The notes: a model not told the origin generated them from the sequence alone. DNA of 64,000 nt from Paenibacillus_G filicis (GCF_038070315.1 NZ_JBBPCC010000014.1:62001-126000), one strand, 5' to 3'; numbered from the stretch's first letter, positions 32,715 to 42,427 are shown. Program-made: numbers and translations.

Positions 32715-33091
32715 TCGGAGACTCTATACTAGCCGATCAAGCAGCTTGTGCCGAGTATGGACTTCATCCCGAATGTTAGAGTTCACTAACGGTTGGGGCA
32801 AAGTTCAGTCATGGCTGAAGCTGCTTTTTGGCATGTCCAGCTACAAGACTCCTAGCGTTCCTTCTTACTTGTGCTAGGGTCACTCATCTATTAAGTGTTG
32901 CTCTTATACAGACAATTGTTGCGATGACAGCTCTTAAACAAGGTGCTGGCAAGCCAGGCATTTGCCCGTGCTGAGATGTTTTTCCGAACCATGAATTAGA
33001 GTAGAAACAGAAGATATGAGGCACGAAAGTTTGAACAACACCGTTCAAGTAGGCTATAGTGGAAGAAATTCCTATGAAAGGCTGAGAAAAT
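32715..33091 (+). other. Intergenic region before uppP
   Basis: About 380 bp. One 61-codon open frame (32692-32877) has no ribosome site and no recognisable composition. The uppP promoter lies at its right end. Nothing else was recognised. Confidence 0.5.
33031..33060 (+). promoter_or_regulatory. Promoter of uppP
   Basis: TTGAAC (33031-33036) and TATAGT (33055-33060) at 18 bp spacing, 31 bp before the start codon. Confidence 0.55.
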
Positions 33092-33904
33092 GTGGATGAT
33101 CTTATACTGCTTGTAAAATACGTACTACTAGGCTTTATTCAAGGCTTTACGGAGCCAATACCCGTATCCTCCAGCGGACATCTGATCATCGGTCAGCGGC
33201 TGCTGGGCGTTGAGCAGAAGGGACTGGCCTTCGAAATTTTGACCAATACCGCTTCGTTGATCGCCATCGCTTATATTTTCCGGCAAGATATTTGGAGGCT
33301 TGCCGTACATACGGTTAAGTTTATAAGAACGAGAGAGCAGTCTTTCAAAGCTGATTTTATGTTTGTCCTGTATGTAGTCATCGGTACCGTACCGGCCGTT
33401 ATCATCGGTTTATTATTTAAGGATGCCATCGAAACTTATTTCTCTTCGATCCGTACCGTTGCGATTTCCCTGCTGGCGACAGGCGTAGCTTTGTGGCTCA
33501 TCCGCAATCTGCGAGGTGTGAAGCGTGACGGGGACCTGAAGTTCAAGGATGCGCTGATCGTCGGTCTGGCGCAGGCGGTTGCTCTAGTACCCGGCATCAG
33601 CCGTTCGGGTGCGACCGTGATCACCTCCATCGCTGTAGGGATGAAGCAGGAAACGGCGCTGCGCTTTTCCTTCATGCTCTATATTCCCATCAGTCTGGGA
33701 GGGCTGGTGCTGGGAGTCTCAGATATTGTGGGGGACCCCGACCGCGCAGCGCTGGCTATTCCGTATCTGGCTGCCTTTATCACGACGCTGGTCGTGACGT
33801 ATTTCTCCATGCGCTGGTTTATGAATATTATGGCCCAGGGCAATTTGAAGGTTTTCGCTTATTATTGTTTTATAGCGGGCATCGCCCTGCTTATTTTTCT
33901 GTAA
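33092..33904 (+). CDS. uppP: Undecaprenyl-diphosphatase
   Basis: A 270-residue polytopic membrane enzyme of the BacA/UppP family. It removes a phosphate from undecaprenyl diphosphate to recycle the lipid carrier of wall synthesis. Catalytic motifs are visible: GFTEPIPVSSSGHL near the N-terminus (the Glu-rich/SSxGH motif) and LVPGISRSGATV (PGxSRSG) in the middle. About seven to eight hydrophobic segments are present. The start is GTG 33092. An overlapping ATG at 33089 is out of frame and closes quickly. Many Bacillota carry several paralogues, some linked to bacitracin tolerance, and this could be one of them. Confidence 0.93.
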   Translation: MDDLILLVKYVLLGFIQGFTEPIPVSSSGHLIIGQRLLGVEQKGLAFEILTNTASLIAIAYIFRQDIWRLAVHTVKFIRTREQSFKADFMFVLYVVIGTVPAVIIGLLFKDAIETYFSSIRTVAISLLATGVALWLIRNLRGVKRDGDLKFKDALIVGLAQAVALVPGISRSGATVITSIAVGMKQETALRFSFMLYIPISLGGLVLGVSDIVGDPDRAALAIPYLAAFITTLVVTYFSMRWFMNIMAQGNLKVFAYYCFIAGIALLIFL

Positions 33905-33980
33905 TTCCGGCTGTAGCGGATAGCGGACTGCCGGATGCCAGATATAAGTCGTTGACGGTCACCTAAGGAGGAGAAACGCG

Positions 33981-34400
33981 ATGAAGCTGACGGTGAGAGT
34001 CAAAAGTCTGGGCAGGCGCAGAGATGTACTGACGCGCCAGGAGCTCGAGCTTCCCGTCGTTCCAGGTACCTTGAGGGAGCTCATTGAAGAGGTCGTTGCC
34101 AGTCAGGTGCGAGCATTCACGGATCGACAGCAAGGTGCGGGTCTTATCGCTTATCTGACGGAGCGTGAGGTCCAGGAACGGGGAGAGCTGGGCAAGGTCA
34201 GCTTCGGCGAGATTCGGACGCAGGAGCTGCCGGATCTTGAGCAAGCTCGGGAAGCGGCGATTCAGGCATTTGAAGACGGCCTGTACAAGGTATTTATAGA
34301 GGAACAGGAGATTCTCGGGCTGGATGCCCCCTTGTCGCTGACAGAAGGCGGAGAACTCATATTGATCCGGCTGACTATGCTGGCCGGAAGGTTATGGTGA
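33981..34400 (+). CDS. Conserved-looking 139-residue protein paired with a DUF4132 gene
   Basis: I do not recognise this protein. It has no signal peptide or membrane segment. The N-terminal 50 residues alternate strands and charged turns (KLTVRVKSLGRRRDVLTRQE), followed by a Glu-rich helical middle and a hydrophobic strand at the end (ELILIRLTMLAGRLW). AAGGAGGAG precedes ATG 33981. Its end lies 12 bp before the start of the giant DUF4132 gene, whose ribosome site is inside it, so the two are co-expressed and probably work together. Partner role is inferred from coupling only. Confidence 0.7.
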   Translation: MKLTVRVKSLGRRRDVLTRQELELPVVPGTLRELIEEVVASQVRAFTDRQQGAGLIAYLTEREVQERGELGKVSFGEIRTQELPDLEQAREAAIQAFEDGLYKVFIEEQEILGLDAPLSLTEGGELILIRLTMLAGRLW

Positions 34401-34411
34401 GGGGAGATTAC

Positions 34412-37400
34412 ATGATGATGGACAATGCCGCCGAATACTTGGCTGTTCTGGAACAGCGCATTCCTCAACTCGATGAGGAGCTTCGTCCGCTGGCCGCTTA
34501 TCTGATTGAGCTGGCCACAGGCTCATATGTCCGGGAGGATGAAGATGCCTATGTCAAGAGCCGGGAGCTGCTCCTGGCGATGGCCGGTGAGGGAGGCTAC
34601 ACCCCTGCTCTGTTCGAACCGCTGGTCCGTATCGTACGGGAGCTTCTGGGGGAAGAATGGGCACAATTTCTCGCTTACATCACAGAGCATGCTGCGGAGT
34701 ATCCGCATGGGACCTCCTATGCCCGCAGGCCCTTCCGTCATTCGGATGCAAGCGTACATATGCTCAAGGTGTACAACAAGCTGCTGTCCCTGCTCAAGAT
34801 GCATCAGGATGGCTTTGTATTAATCGAGTATCTGACTACGCCCCAGGAGGGACGTCATTATGTGCTGAGCCGAGCGCTCGGAGACCGGATTGCGTTCGAA
34901 CTGGACCAGGGCAGCGTAGAAGTGAAGGAAGCTCTGAAGGAGATTATCTACGGGGAGAACCAGACGGCTCTGCTGACGCATGAGATGATCTCAGGTATCG
35001 TAATGAGCCATGATGAAGAAGCTTACCGGATGCTGGGCGAGCTGCTGATCGCAGCCCGTCTCCAGGAGGGGCTAAGGCAGAGCATCGTGGAGCGCATGGA
35101 TGAGGGCACCCTGGCCGGCACGCTGTATATCCTCAAGCTGATCATCGATCATGACTTTATCCGCTACAGCTCAGTGGTTCGAGGTCTCGGCGTCTGGACC
35201 GGGATGGGATTGGAGGCGGCCAATCATCGGGTGGCCGGTCAACTGATTGAGCAGGCGTATCTGGTGCTGACGGATGAGACCATCAGGGAGACGTGGCTAT
35301 CTAGCGACAATGCCAATCAGGTGTATCTGAGCCTATGGGCGACAGCCGTCCATGAAGAGCGCGATCTCTACGAACGGATCGACAAGGTGATGAAGCAAGG
35401 CGAGATTTACCAGAAAATTGTGGCCCAGTATGTGTTGGCGAACAGCGAGAACAAGGATATTCGATTCCGTACGGCCAGACTTTATCTGCACGAAACGGAC
35501 CCGGAGCTGAGGTATTGGCTGCTGAACAACTATGCCTATGCCCTCGATTACACATGGAAGCATGACAGTAAGAACGGTCACCGGAGGCAAATATCTGTCT
35601 GGCGTCACCCGCTGCTGGAGGATAAATCCGCACGCAGGCATGATTTCGAGCAGCTCTTGCATATAGCCCGCAGCATGAGGGGGCAGGAGCAATCCCGTCC
35701 CTCCAAGGTCCTCGACTTCGCTCATGTTACTTATGACTCAGATCTGCCTGTTCGCAAGCTGCTCTACCTCACCGCATACGATATGGACACGGCATGGATT
35801 GCAGAACTTATCGCGTTGAAGGACCTGGTGAGCACCGACCTGCGGGGCGAACTGCTATCCTTCTTTATGCAGGATACGAACGACCGGGTACAGCGCGATT
35901 TCCTGTTCGCCAGCTTGTCGGACAAGAGTATGAAAAACCGCGAACTGGCCCTGGAGACATGCATGGAGCTGGATCTCACAGGCGAGGAGCTGCAGCAGCT
36001 GGAGGCATTGCTCAAGCTGAAGACGGGATCGCTGAGGCAAAGCGTGATCGGTCTGCTGCTGCTCCAGCCGGAGGAGAAGCTAGCGTGCTGTCTGGAGAGG
36101 CTGCTGCTCAGCAAGATCGAGCTGCAGCGGCTGGCAGCGCTGGAGGTCATCGCCGAGCTAAGCGAAGATGAGCAAAAGCAGGAGCAGTACGAGCGCATCC
36201 GTCCGCTTGTGTCGCACCTTCCTCAGCCAACTCGCAACGAGCAGCTGCTGATCGATAAGCTGAGCCGGACCGATGCCTATACGCAAGAGAATGGCTTCGG
36301 TCTGTACGATCCGGCGTCTACGGAGTCTTGGCTGCTGTCCCTGCCTGAATCTGGCGATTTCCAAGTGGCGGATATGTTCACACTGGAGCCTGAGGCGGCG
36401 TTGCAATTCCTGAAGGGCCTGGACGAGCTGATCCATGAGCACCGGGAGGTGGAATACGAAGCCGAGTATTATGCGGGCTACAAGGAAAAGCTGCTGATCG
36501 GAACAATGCTTCGTCGCCTTCGCCCCTGGGATGAGTCCGATCAAGGAAAGGAGCTCGCCGCACTTCCGTTAGCCGAAGTCTGGGAGGAATATTTGAATAA
36601 GAGCGGGTTCGGGCCGGAAGAGCTGCTCCAGCTTCAATTCTACAGCTCGCTGGAGTCGCTGGATCAGTCGCTGGGCCGGCTGTACCGCTATTTCAGTCAT
36701 ACGATGGAGTACCAAGCGCTGGACAAGCACCGGCTACTGGAGGGAGAACGAGGAGAGCTGGCTGGAAGGCTGTACCCGTTAGCTTGGATCAAGCAGGTGC
36801 AGGAGGCTGTAGAAAACTGTGAATACAGCCATCAGGTCCGGATACTGCTGCAATCCTTTTATGCAGACAGTCATAATCTGAATACCTTCAATAAGATTGA
36901 CCAGATGCTGAATGCGATCATGCAGTCGGTCACGGAAGCGGAGTGGGCGGAGCACTCGGGCCTTATTCATCTCCTGACACAGCCGTGGCGAGGCCTGGAG
37001 CGCAGGGGGAAGAAGGATGACGCCTCCTTCCGGACCATGTTCCATACTCTATATACCTTCCAGCGCCTGGAGAAGCTGCCTAACAGCTACTCCGAGCTGG
37101 ATCTGGACGACTATCTCCGGGCTTTCCAGTCTGGCCTCATCGGCGAGGGGGAGCTGTACAAGGTATTGCTGAGCGGCAAGGACTGCCGGAACTTCCTGCA
37201 AAGTCTGACCTCTTCCAGATATGCATGGATCGAGGAGCATCCGCAGCTGCTGGCGCTGCGCAGTACGATCATAGACCGGCTGCTGCAGATCGAGCTGGGA
37301 CGCGGGGAGCTGCCTACGGAAGCGACTCCGCTGGCGATGAGGCTGCAGAAGACAGAAGGCATAGCCTATTGGACAAGCTTGCTGTCCGGCTTGGACAAGG

Positions 37401-39370
37401 ACCCCTTCGTCCGGGGCTACGTGTACAGCTATAACGACAGCTTTACGAAGAAGGAGACGTTCAGTCATCTGCTGAAGATATGCCATCCGAAGGCGGGTGA
37501 GGATGCGGATCTGCTGCGCACGCTGCTGCAGGGCAAGGGAATTTCCGAGAAGCGGCTGCTGGAGGCGGCGATGTATGCTCCCCAATGGATCGAGATCGTA
37601 GCGGAGTATTTGGACTGGCCGGGGCTTCGCAAGGCCGCCTGGTATTTTCACGCGCACATCAATGAGAGCTTCTCGGCGGAGAAGGAAACGACGGTCGCTC
37701 ACTATTCTCCGATTACTCCGCAGGAGTTTAACGACGGAGCCTTCGATATCGCCTGGTTTGAGCAGGCGTACCAGGAGCTGGGCGCAGAGCGATTCGAGGT
37801 GCTGTACCAAGCCGCCAAGTATATCTCGGCCGGAGGCAATCACCGCCGTTCGCAGCTCTTCGCCGATGCGGTACTGGGACGTCTGAACAAGGATGAGCTG
37901 GTGCTGTCGGTGAATGAGAAGCGCAACAAGGATCATCTGCTCAGCTACAGCCTTCTGCCTCTCGATGAAGACCGAGATAGAGATATCCGGGAACGGTATG
38001 AGCTGATTCAGCGATTCCTCAAGCAGAGTAAGACCTTCGGAGCCCAGCGCCAGGCCAGCGAGGGTCAGGCGGCGGAGATCGCGCTCGGCAATCTCGCGAG
38101 GAATGCGGGGTATGCCGATGTCATCCGGCTCAAGTGGGATATGGAGGGACGCAAGCTGGACGACCTCCTGTCTTACTTCCAGCCTTATGCGCTGGATGAG
38201 GAGACGAGTGTTCAACTCGTCATCGATGAACAAGGGCAAAGCGATATCGAGCTGACGTCCAAGGGCAAGCTGCTGAAGTCGGTCCCGGCCCGCTATAAGA
38301 AGCATGAGCATCTGATCGCGCTGAAGGCGGCCAAGTCGGAGCTGACCGACCAGTACCGGCGGGCCCGCGAGGAGCTGGAGAAGTCCATGGTCGCTGGCAG
38401 TGCGTTCACCAAGCGCGAGCTGACAGGTCTGTTCCATAATCCGGTGATCCGGCCCTTAGTGAAGGCCTTGGTCTGGACCCATAGCGGCAGTCTGGGCTAC
38501 TTCGACCCCGAGACGGGACGGCTTGTAGAACCTTCAGGCGAGACGACTCCGCTGGTTAACGAGGCTGACCTGCTGATCGCGCATCCGCTGCATCTGTACC
38601 GGAGTGGGCGCTGGAGCGAGTACCAGAAGGACTTGTATGACCGGCAGCTCCGGCAGCCGTTCAAGCAAATATTCCGCGAGCTGTATCTGCCGAATACCGA
38701 TGAGCTGGACAACGGGACGGTATCTCGCCGTTATGCGGGGCATCAGGTTCAACCGAAGAAGACGGTAGCGCTGCTGAAGGGGCGGAAGTGGACGGTCAGC
38801 TATGAAGAAGGACTTCAGAAGGTGTACCATGCAGAGAATGTTATCGCGAGTTTGTATGCGATGGCGGACTGGTTCTCTCCAGCTGATACGGAAGCCCCAA
38901 CGCTGGAGACGGTTCAGTTCATGGACCGTACCACATATAAGAGCATTCCGTTCCGGGATGTGCCCGAGCTAGTGTTCTCCGAGGTGATGCGGGATATCGA
39001 TCTCGTCGTTAGCGTGGCGCATGTCGGAGGCGTCGATCCCGAGGCGAGTCTGTCGACTGTCGAGATGCGCCGGGTCATCGTGGCGGAGTCGGTACGTCTG
39101 CTGAAGCTGGATCAGGTACGGGTGGAGGGCCATTATGCGCTGATCCGGGGCAAGCTGGGCGAATACAGCGTGCATCTGGGCAGCGGCCAAGTATACAAGC
39201 AAGCCCAGGGCGCGCTGCATATCATCCCGGTCCATGCCCAGCATAGGGGGCGTCTGTTCCTGCCATTCATGGACGAAGACCCGAGAACGGCCGAGATTGT
39301 GTCCAAGATTGCGCTGCTGGCAGAGGATACGAAGATCAAGGACCCGAGCATTCTGATGCAGCTCCAGTAG
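34412..39370 (+). CDS. DUF4132 domain giant protein
   Basis: A 1652-residue cytosolic protein, mostly alpha-helical and Leu/Glu-rich, with no signal peptide or membrane helix. The N-terminal two-thirds looks like HEAT/Armadillo-type helical repeats (for example LELATCMELDLTGEELQQL-like pairs around residues 510-600). The C-terminal part carries the DUF4132 signature: AKSELTDQYRRAREELEKSM, LVNEADLLIAHPLHLYRSGR, YDRQLRQPFKQIFRELYLP and a final VHLGSGQVYKQ segment. E. coli YehI belongs to the same family. No enzymatic motif is evident. I start at ATG 34412 after GAGGGGAG rather than at 34394. Function unknown. Confidence 0.82.
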   Translation: MMMDNAAEYLAVLEQRIPQLDEELRPLAAYLIELATGSYVREDEDAYVKSRELLLAMAGEGGYTPALFEPLVRIVRELLGEEWAQFLAYITEHAAEYPHGTSYARRPFRHSDASVHMLKVYNKLLSLLKMHQDGFVLIEYLTTPQEGRHYVLSRALGDRIAFELDQGSVEVKEALKEIIYGENQTALLTHEMISGIVMSHDEEAYRMLGELLIAARLQEGLRQSIVERMDEGTLAGTLYILKLIIDHDFIRYSSVVRGLGVWTGMGLEAANHRVAGQLIEQAYLVLTDETIRETWLSSDNANQVYLSLWATAVHEERDLYERIDKVMKQGEIYQKIVAQYVLANSENKDIRFRTARLYLHETDPELRYWLLNNYAYALDYTWKHDSKNGHRRQISVWRHPLLEDKSARRHDFEQLLHIARSMRGQEQSRPSKVLDFAHVTYDSDLPVRKLLYLTAYDMDTAWIAELIALKDLVSTDLRGELLSFFMQDTNDRVQRDFLFASLSDKSMKNRELALETCMELDLTGEELQQLEALLKLKTGSLRQSVIGLLLLQPEEKLACCLERLLLSKIELQRLAALEVIAELSEDEQKQEQYERIRPLVSHLPQPTRNEQLLIDKLSRTDAYTQENGFGLYDPASTESWLLSLPESGDFQVADMFTLEPEAALQFLKGLDELIHEHREVEYEAEYYAGYKEKLLIGTMLRRLRPWDESDQGKELAALPLAEVWEEYLNKSGFGPEELLQLQFYSSLESLDQSLGRLYRYFSHTMEYQALDKHRLLEGERGELAGRLYPLAWIKQVQEAVENCEYSHQVRILLQSFYADSHNLNTFNKIDQMLNAIMQSVTEAEWAEHSGLIHLLTQPWRGLERRGKKDDASFRTMFHTLYTFQRLEKLPNSYSELDLDDYLRAFQSGLIGEGELYKVLLSGKDCRNFLQSLTSSRYAWIEEHPQLLALRSTIIDRLLQIELGRGELPTEATPLAMRLQKTEGIAYWTSLLSGLDKDPFVRGYVYSYNDSFTKKETFSHLLKICHPKAGEDADLLRTLLQGKGISEKRLLEAAMYAPQWIEIVAEYLDWPGLRKAAWYFHAHINESFSAEKETTVAHYSPITPQEFNDGAFDIAWFEQAYQELGAERFEVLYQAAKYISAGGNHRRSQLFADAVLGRLNKDELVLSVNEKRNKDHLLSYSLLPLDEDRDRDIRERYELIQRFLKQSKTFGAQRQASEGQAAEIALGNLARNAGYADVIRLKWDMEGRKLDDLLSYFQPYALDEETSVQLVIDEQGQSDIELTSKGKLLKSVPARYKKHEHLIALKAAKSELTDQYRRAREELEKSMVAGSAFTKRELTGLFHNPVIRPLVKALVWTHSGSLGYFDPETGRLVEPSGETTPLVNEADLLIAHPLHLYRSGRWSEYQKDLYDRQLRQPFKQIFRELYLPNTDELDNGTVSRRYAGHQVQPKKTVALLKGRKWTVSYEEGLQKVYHAENVIASLYAMADWFSPADTEAPTLETVQFMDRTTYKSIPFRDVPELVFSEVMRDIDLVVSVAHVGGVDPEASLSTVEMRRVIVAESVRLLKLDQVRVEGHYALIRGKLGEYSVHLGSGQVYKQAQGALHIIPVHAQHRGRLFLPFMDEDPRTAEIVSKIALLAEDTKIKDPSILMQLQ

Positions 39371-39483
39371 AAAGCCAGCAACATTCAACCTGCCGTGACG
39401 GCACAAGATTCAAAATACTGTCAGGTGGTAAGTAGATGAGGATGCCGTCAGGCATCAAGCAATAGGATCAGGGGGAAGTAAAG

Positions 39484-40371
39484 TTGAAGAAGTGGAACAA
39501 CGTACTGATTGCAAGTGCACTCGCCGTAAGCCTTGCGGCTTGCGGGAGCAAGGTAGATCCAGGAGCGGCAACGAATGGGGCATCAGCCCCGCCAGCTTCA
39601 AGTCCGACCTCCACAGCCCAGGCACCGGCAGCCTCTAGCGCGCCTACGGTTGGAGAGCTTATTAACAAGACCATGGAAGCAAGCCAAAGTCTGAAGAGCT
39701 ACTCGATGGACAGTCAGATCGAGCAGAAGATGACGATGACGCAAAATGATCAGAAGCAGGAGCAAGCCATCAAGATGGCGATTAAGACCGATATGATCAA
39801 CGAGCCCTTGGCGATGGTTCAAGAGATCAGCATGAACATGCCGGGCTTGCCGTCTTCTCAGCAGATTAAGCAATATATTACCCAGGACGGCATCTTCATG
39901 CAGACGCAGGGCAAGTGGATGAAGCTGCCGGCAGAGATGAAGGATCAACTGCTCCAAGCCGTTCAGAATCAGGCCAGCCCGCAGAAGCAGCTGGAGCAGT
40001 TCAATACCATCGTCAAGGATACGAAGGTCACGGAAGAAGGAGGCCATTATGTGCTGGACGCGACCGTGTCCGGAGACCATGTAAAGGATCTGGTCAAGGG
40101 CTTCATGTCCGGTACCGGGCCTGGAGGGGCAAATCCTCAGATAGAAGCTCTTATGCAGCAGATGAAGATTCAGAGCATGAAGATTAAGTATGTCATTAAG
40201 AAAGACGGCTATATTCCTGTCAGCATGAACGTAGCTATGTTGATGGATATGGAGCAGCAGGGACAGAAGATGTCCATGGACATGAAGATGGATAGCACGT
40301 TCTCGAATTATAACGCAGTGAAGGAAATCAAGGTGCCCCAAGAAGCACTGAATAGCGCAACTGGCACATGA
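39484..40371 (+). CDS. DUF6612-like surface lipoprotein
   Basis: A 295-residue lipoprotein. It has a short signal peptide with lipobox LAAC (Cys about 20), then a long Ala/Ser/Pro/Thr linker (to about 55). A beta-rich domain follows, full of Met, Gln and Lys (MDSQIEQKMTMTQNDQKQEQ, YITQDGIFMQTQGKWMKLP, YVIKKDGYIPVSMNVAMLMD). It resembles the LolA/LppX-like fold of DUF6612-type proteins from Bacillota. It starts at TTG 39484 with GGGGGAAG upstream. Role unknown; possible lipid or hydrophobic-ligand carrier by fold analogy. Confidence 0.75.
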   Translation: MKKWNNVLIASALAVSLAACGSKVDPGAATNGASAPPASSPTSTAQAPAASSAPTVGELINKTMEASQSLKSYSMDSQIEQKMTMTQNDQKQEQAIKMAIKTDMINEPLAMVQEISMNMPGLPSSQQIKQYITQDGIFMQTQGKWMKLPAEMKDQLLQAVQNQASPQKQLEQFNTIVKDTKVTEEGGHYVLDATVSGDHVKDLVKGFMSGTGPGGANPQIEALMQQMKIQSMKIKYVIKKDGYIPVSMNVAMLMDMEQQGQKMSMDMKMDSTFSNYNAVKEIKVPQEALNSATGT

Positions 40372-40404
40372 TAACTTGAGCATAGAACCTCCCGTAAGAC
40401 AAGG

Positions 40405-40433
40405 CCGCTCCTGGATCAGGGGCGGTCTGTTTA
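40405..40433 (+). terminator. Probable terminator after the lipoprotein gene
   Basis: CCGCTCCTG (40405-40413)/CAGGGGCGG (40417-40425) forms a tight hairpin with one G-U. The following T content is weak. Confidence 0.5.
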
Positions 40434-40456
40434 GCATCCGAAGTCAGGGAAAGTGG

Positions 40457-40486
40457 TTCGACAAAAGCTCTTGCGGGTGTTAAGAT
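40457..40486 (+). promoter_or_regulatory. Candidate promoter of the nitroreductase gene
   Basis: TTCGAC (40457-40462) and an extended -10 TGT-TAAGAT (40481-40486) at 18 bp. About 150 nt of leader follow, including a T7 run at about 40592-40598 preceded by only a weak hairpin. Confidence 0.4.
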
Positions 40487-40639
40487 GACAGTAACAGGCG
40501 CATAACCTGACAGGCTAGGCGGGATTACAGAGGTTAACGAACGGCTCGTGTTCGAAATCCGGCATTTCTGACAGACGGCTGTTGGAGATGTCTTTTTTTG
40601 CGGGTCACTTACATATGCCAAGAGAGGGAGAAATCCATC

Positions 40640-41197
40640 ATGTCGATCGTTCAAGCGTTGAGAAGCCGCAGAGCGGTAAGAAATTATGAGCAGAGAGAAG
40701 TAGAGGCGGAGAAAATTAACGCTTTGCTGGAGGCCGCTGTCTTGGCTCCCAACGACCGATTGAGGGAACCGTGGCACTTTTACGTCATCCAGGGAGAGGC
40801 CAAGCAGCGCTATGAGCAGCTTGCGCGCGAATTCCTGGAGGAGCGCTTTCCGACCAAGCCTCACTTGGTGAAGGATTCGATCGCGGTGCTGGAGGCGACT
40901 CCGCTGGTGATCGTAGCTACTGCCGATATCATCCCGGGGGATGAAGCGTCATCGGAGGACAATGAGTATGCCGTCGCCTGCGCCATTCACTCCATGTGGC
41001 TGGCCGCCGAGGAGTTGGGTCTAGGCCTGGTGTGGCGGACCCGGGGCATCGGCCTGGTTCGCGATGAGCGGTTGCACCAGTTCCTGGGCTCCCCCGAACA
41101 TCGCAAGATCGTAGGGACGGTCTTTGTGGGGTATCCGTCCGGGGATACGCCGGAGACGAAGCGCTCCGCAGTGGCTGATAAGACCACCTGGCTGTAA
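40640..41197 (+). CDS. Nitroreductase family flavoprotein
   Basis: A 185-residue FMN-dependent oxidoreductase of the nitroreductase superfamily. It has SIVQALRSRRAVRNYEQREV at the N-terminus (the RRSxRxF FMN-binding region), APNDRLREPWHFYVI, AACAIHSMWLAAEELGLGLV-type helix and VGTVFVGYPSG near the end. I start at ATG 40640, after AGAGGGAG, rather than at 40598. It is followed by a strong terminator, so it is a single-gene unit. Likely substrates are nitro compounds or quinones with NAD(P)H; the physiological one is unknown. Confidence 0.88.
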   Translation: MSIVQALRSRRAVRNYEQREVEAEKINALLEAAVLAPNDRLREPWHFYVIQGEAKQRYEQLAREFLEERFPTKPHLVKDSIAVLEATPLVIVATADIIPGDEASSEDNEYAVACAIHSMWLAAEELGLGLVWRTRGIGLVRDERLHQFLGSPEHRKIVGTVFVGYPSGDTPETKRSAVADKTTWL

Positions 41198-41228
41198 AGA
41201 GCGCCTCTCTGACGGAATGGGCAGCAAG

Positions 41229-41265
41229 AAACCGGCGCCGGAACACGTCCTGCGGCCGGTTTTTT
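41229..41265 (+). terminator. Intrinsic terminator of the nitroreductase gene
   Basis: AAACCGGC (41229-41236) pairs with GCCGGTTT (41255-41262), followed by T residues. Confidence 0.88.
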
Positions 41266-41348
41266 CTTTATTCCGGAGGCCTTGTGGCTTCTCCTGCCAG
41301 CATTCCTAGTATGAGAATGTTCAAGATTACGGATATTGGAGCGAAACG

Positions 41349-42368
41349 ATGAATAACGGAAACAGCATATTTGAGGTCCTGTTGTCACTGGCGGATGCCG
41401 TGATTATTACGGATCAGGATCATCGAATCTTAGCCGTCAATGCGACCTACGAGCGTATTACGGGCTACGCGCATGCCGATATCCTGGGGAAAAAGGCAGG
41501 TATTCTGCGGACCCCGCACACGCCGCCGGACACCTACGTCTCCATGAAGCAGTCCATTCACAACGGTCTCCCTTGGTCGGGGGTGTTTACAAACAGCAAG
41601 CGAAGCGGCGAGCTGTGGCATTCCTCCATCACGATTACGCCTTATGTGATTGAGGGAGAACGCTTCTTCGCGGGGGTATTTCGAGAGCTGGAGAGGCTGG
41701 AGAGCGGGCACTATCTCGACGAGGGCCGATTGGGGCGGATTCAGGGCTCGCTGCTGAAGGTGCTGGCGATTTCCTGCGAAATTCGCGATCCCGGCATCGA
41801 AACGCATCTTTCCAACGTGCAGAGGCTAACCGAGCGGCTGCTTGTTCGTCATAACGAACGAAGCGGACTCATCCTTTCGTCCGAAAAGATCACGCACATC
41901 GTCAATTCGAGCATTTTGCACGACATCGGCAAGTCCGCGATTCCGGAAGGAATTTTGTACAAACCGGGCCCGCTGGCCGATTATGAGCGCAAGATTATTG
42001 AGATGCACACCTTGATCGGCGTAGATATTGTGGATAAAATTTTCCGCGAGCTGGATGACGAGCTGTTCGAGAGCGAGCTGTCTACCGCCAAGCATATTAT
42101 TCTACATCATCATGAGAAATGGGACGGAACCGGCTATCCCCATCGGTTAAAAGGGGAGCAGATCCCACTTGAGGCGCGGCTTGTCAGCGTGGTTGATGTC
42201 TTCGATGCGCTGGTGTCCAAGCGTCCTTACAAGGAGAAATGGACCGTAGCCCAAGCGATCGACTTTCTAGTCGATCAGAGGGGCAAGCAATTCGATGCCG
42301 AGCTTGTGGATTCGCTCGTATCCCTGGATAGGGACGGGCTGCTTGCAACCGCGCAAGCCTCGTGTTGA
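41349..42368 (+). CDS. PAS-HD-GYP domain protein (probable c-di-GMP phosphodiesterase)
   Basis: A 339-residue cytosolic signalling protein. The PAS domain (about 1-115) contains ADAVIITDQDHRILAVNATY and ERITGYAHADILGKKAGIL. The HD-GYP domain (about 150-325) has SILHDIGKSAIPEGILYKPG (HD at 191-192), HHHEKWDGTGYP with the GYP motif, and LVSVVDVFDALVSKRPYKEK. HD-GYP proteins hydrolyse cyclic di-GMP using a di-iron centre. The PAS domain probably senses redox, oxygen or a small ligand. There is no membrane segment and no partner gene next to it. Confidence 0.9.
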   Translation: MNNGNSIFEVLLSLADAVIITDQDHRILAVNATYERITGYAHADILGKKAGILRTPHTPPDTYVSMKQSIHNGLPWSGVFTNSKRSGELWHSSITITPYVIEGERFFAGVFRELERLESGHYLDEGRLGRIQGSLLKVLAISCEIRDPGIETHLSNVQRLTERLLVRHNERSGLILSSEKITHIVNSSILHDIGKSAIPEGILYKPGPLADYERKIIEMHTLIGVDIVDKIFRELDDELFESELSTAKHIILHHHEKWDGTGYPHRLKGEQIPLEARLVSVVDVFDALVSKRPYKEKWTVAQAIDFLVDQRGKQFDAELVDSLVSLDRDGLLATAQASC

Positions 42369-42382
42369 CTTACATAACCGAT

Positions 42383-42412
42383 GGAAGGGGAGCCAACTAG
42401 GGCTCCCCTTCC
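42383..42412. terminator. Hairpin between convergent genes
   Basis: A perfect 12-bp stem GGAAGGGGAGCC (42383-42394)/GGCTCCCCTTCC (42401-42412) sits between the ends of the HD-GYP gene and the convergent transporter gene. A T tract is lacking, so a bidirectional terminator is likely but not certain. Confidence 0.6.
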
Positions 42413-42427
42413 GTCTATACGGATCAG

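Noticed and set aside
32692..32877. 61-codon open frame after the Dabb gene
   Set aside because: No ribosome site; it overlaps the Dabb stop and has no coding character.
37049..38437. Long minus-strand open frame (462 codons) opposite the DUF4132 gene
   Set aside because: It is antisense to a clearly coding, strongly biased gene. No ribosome site and no protein family were recognised. The composition (Leu/Arg/Gln-rich) is typical of shadow frames.
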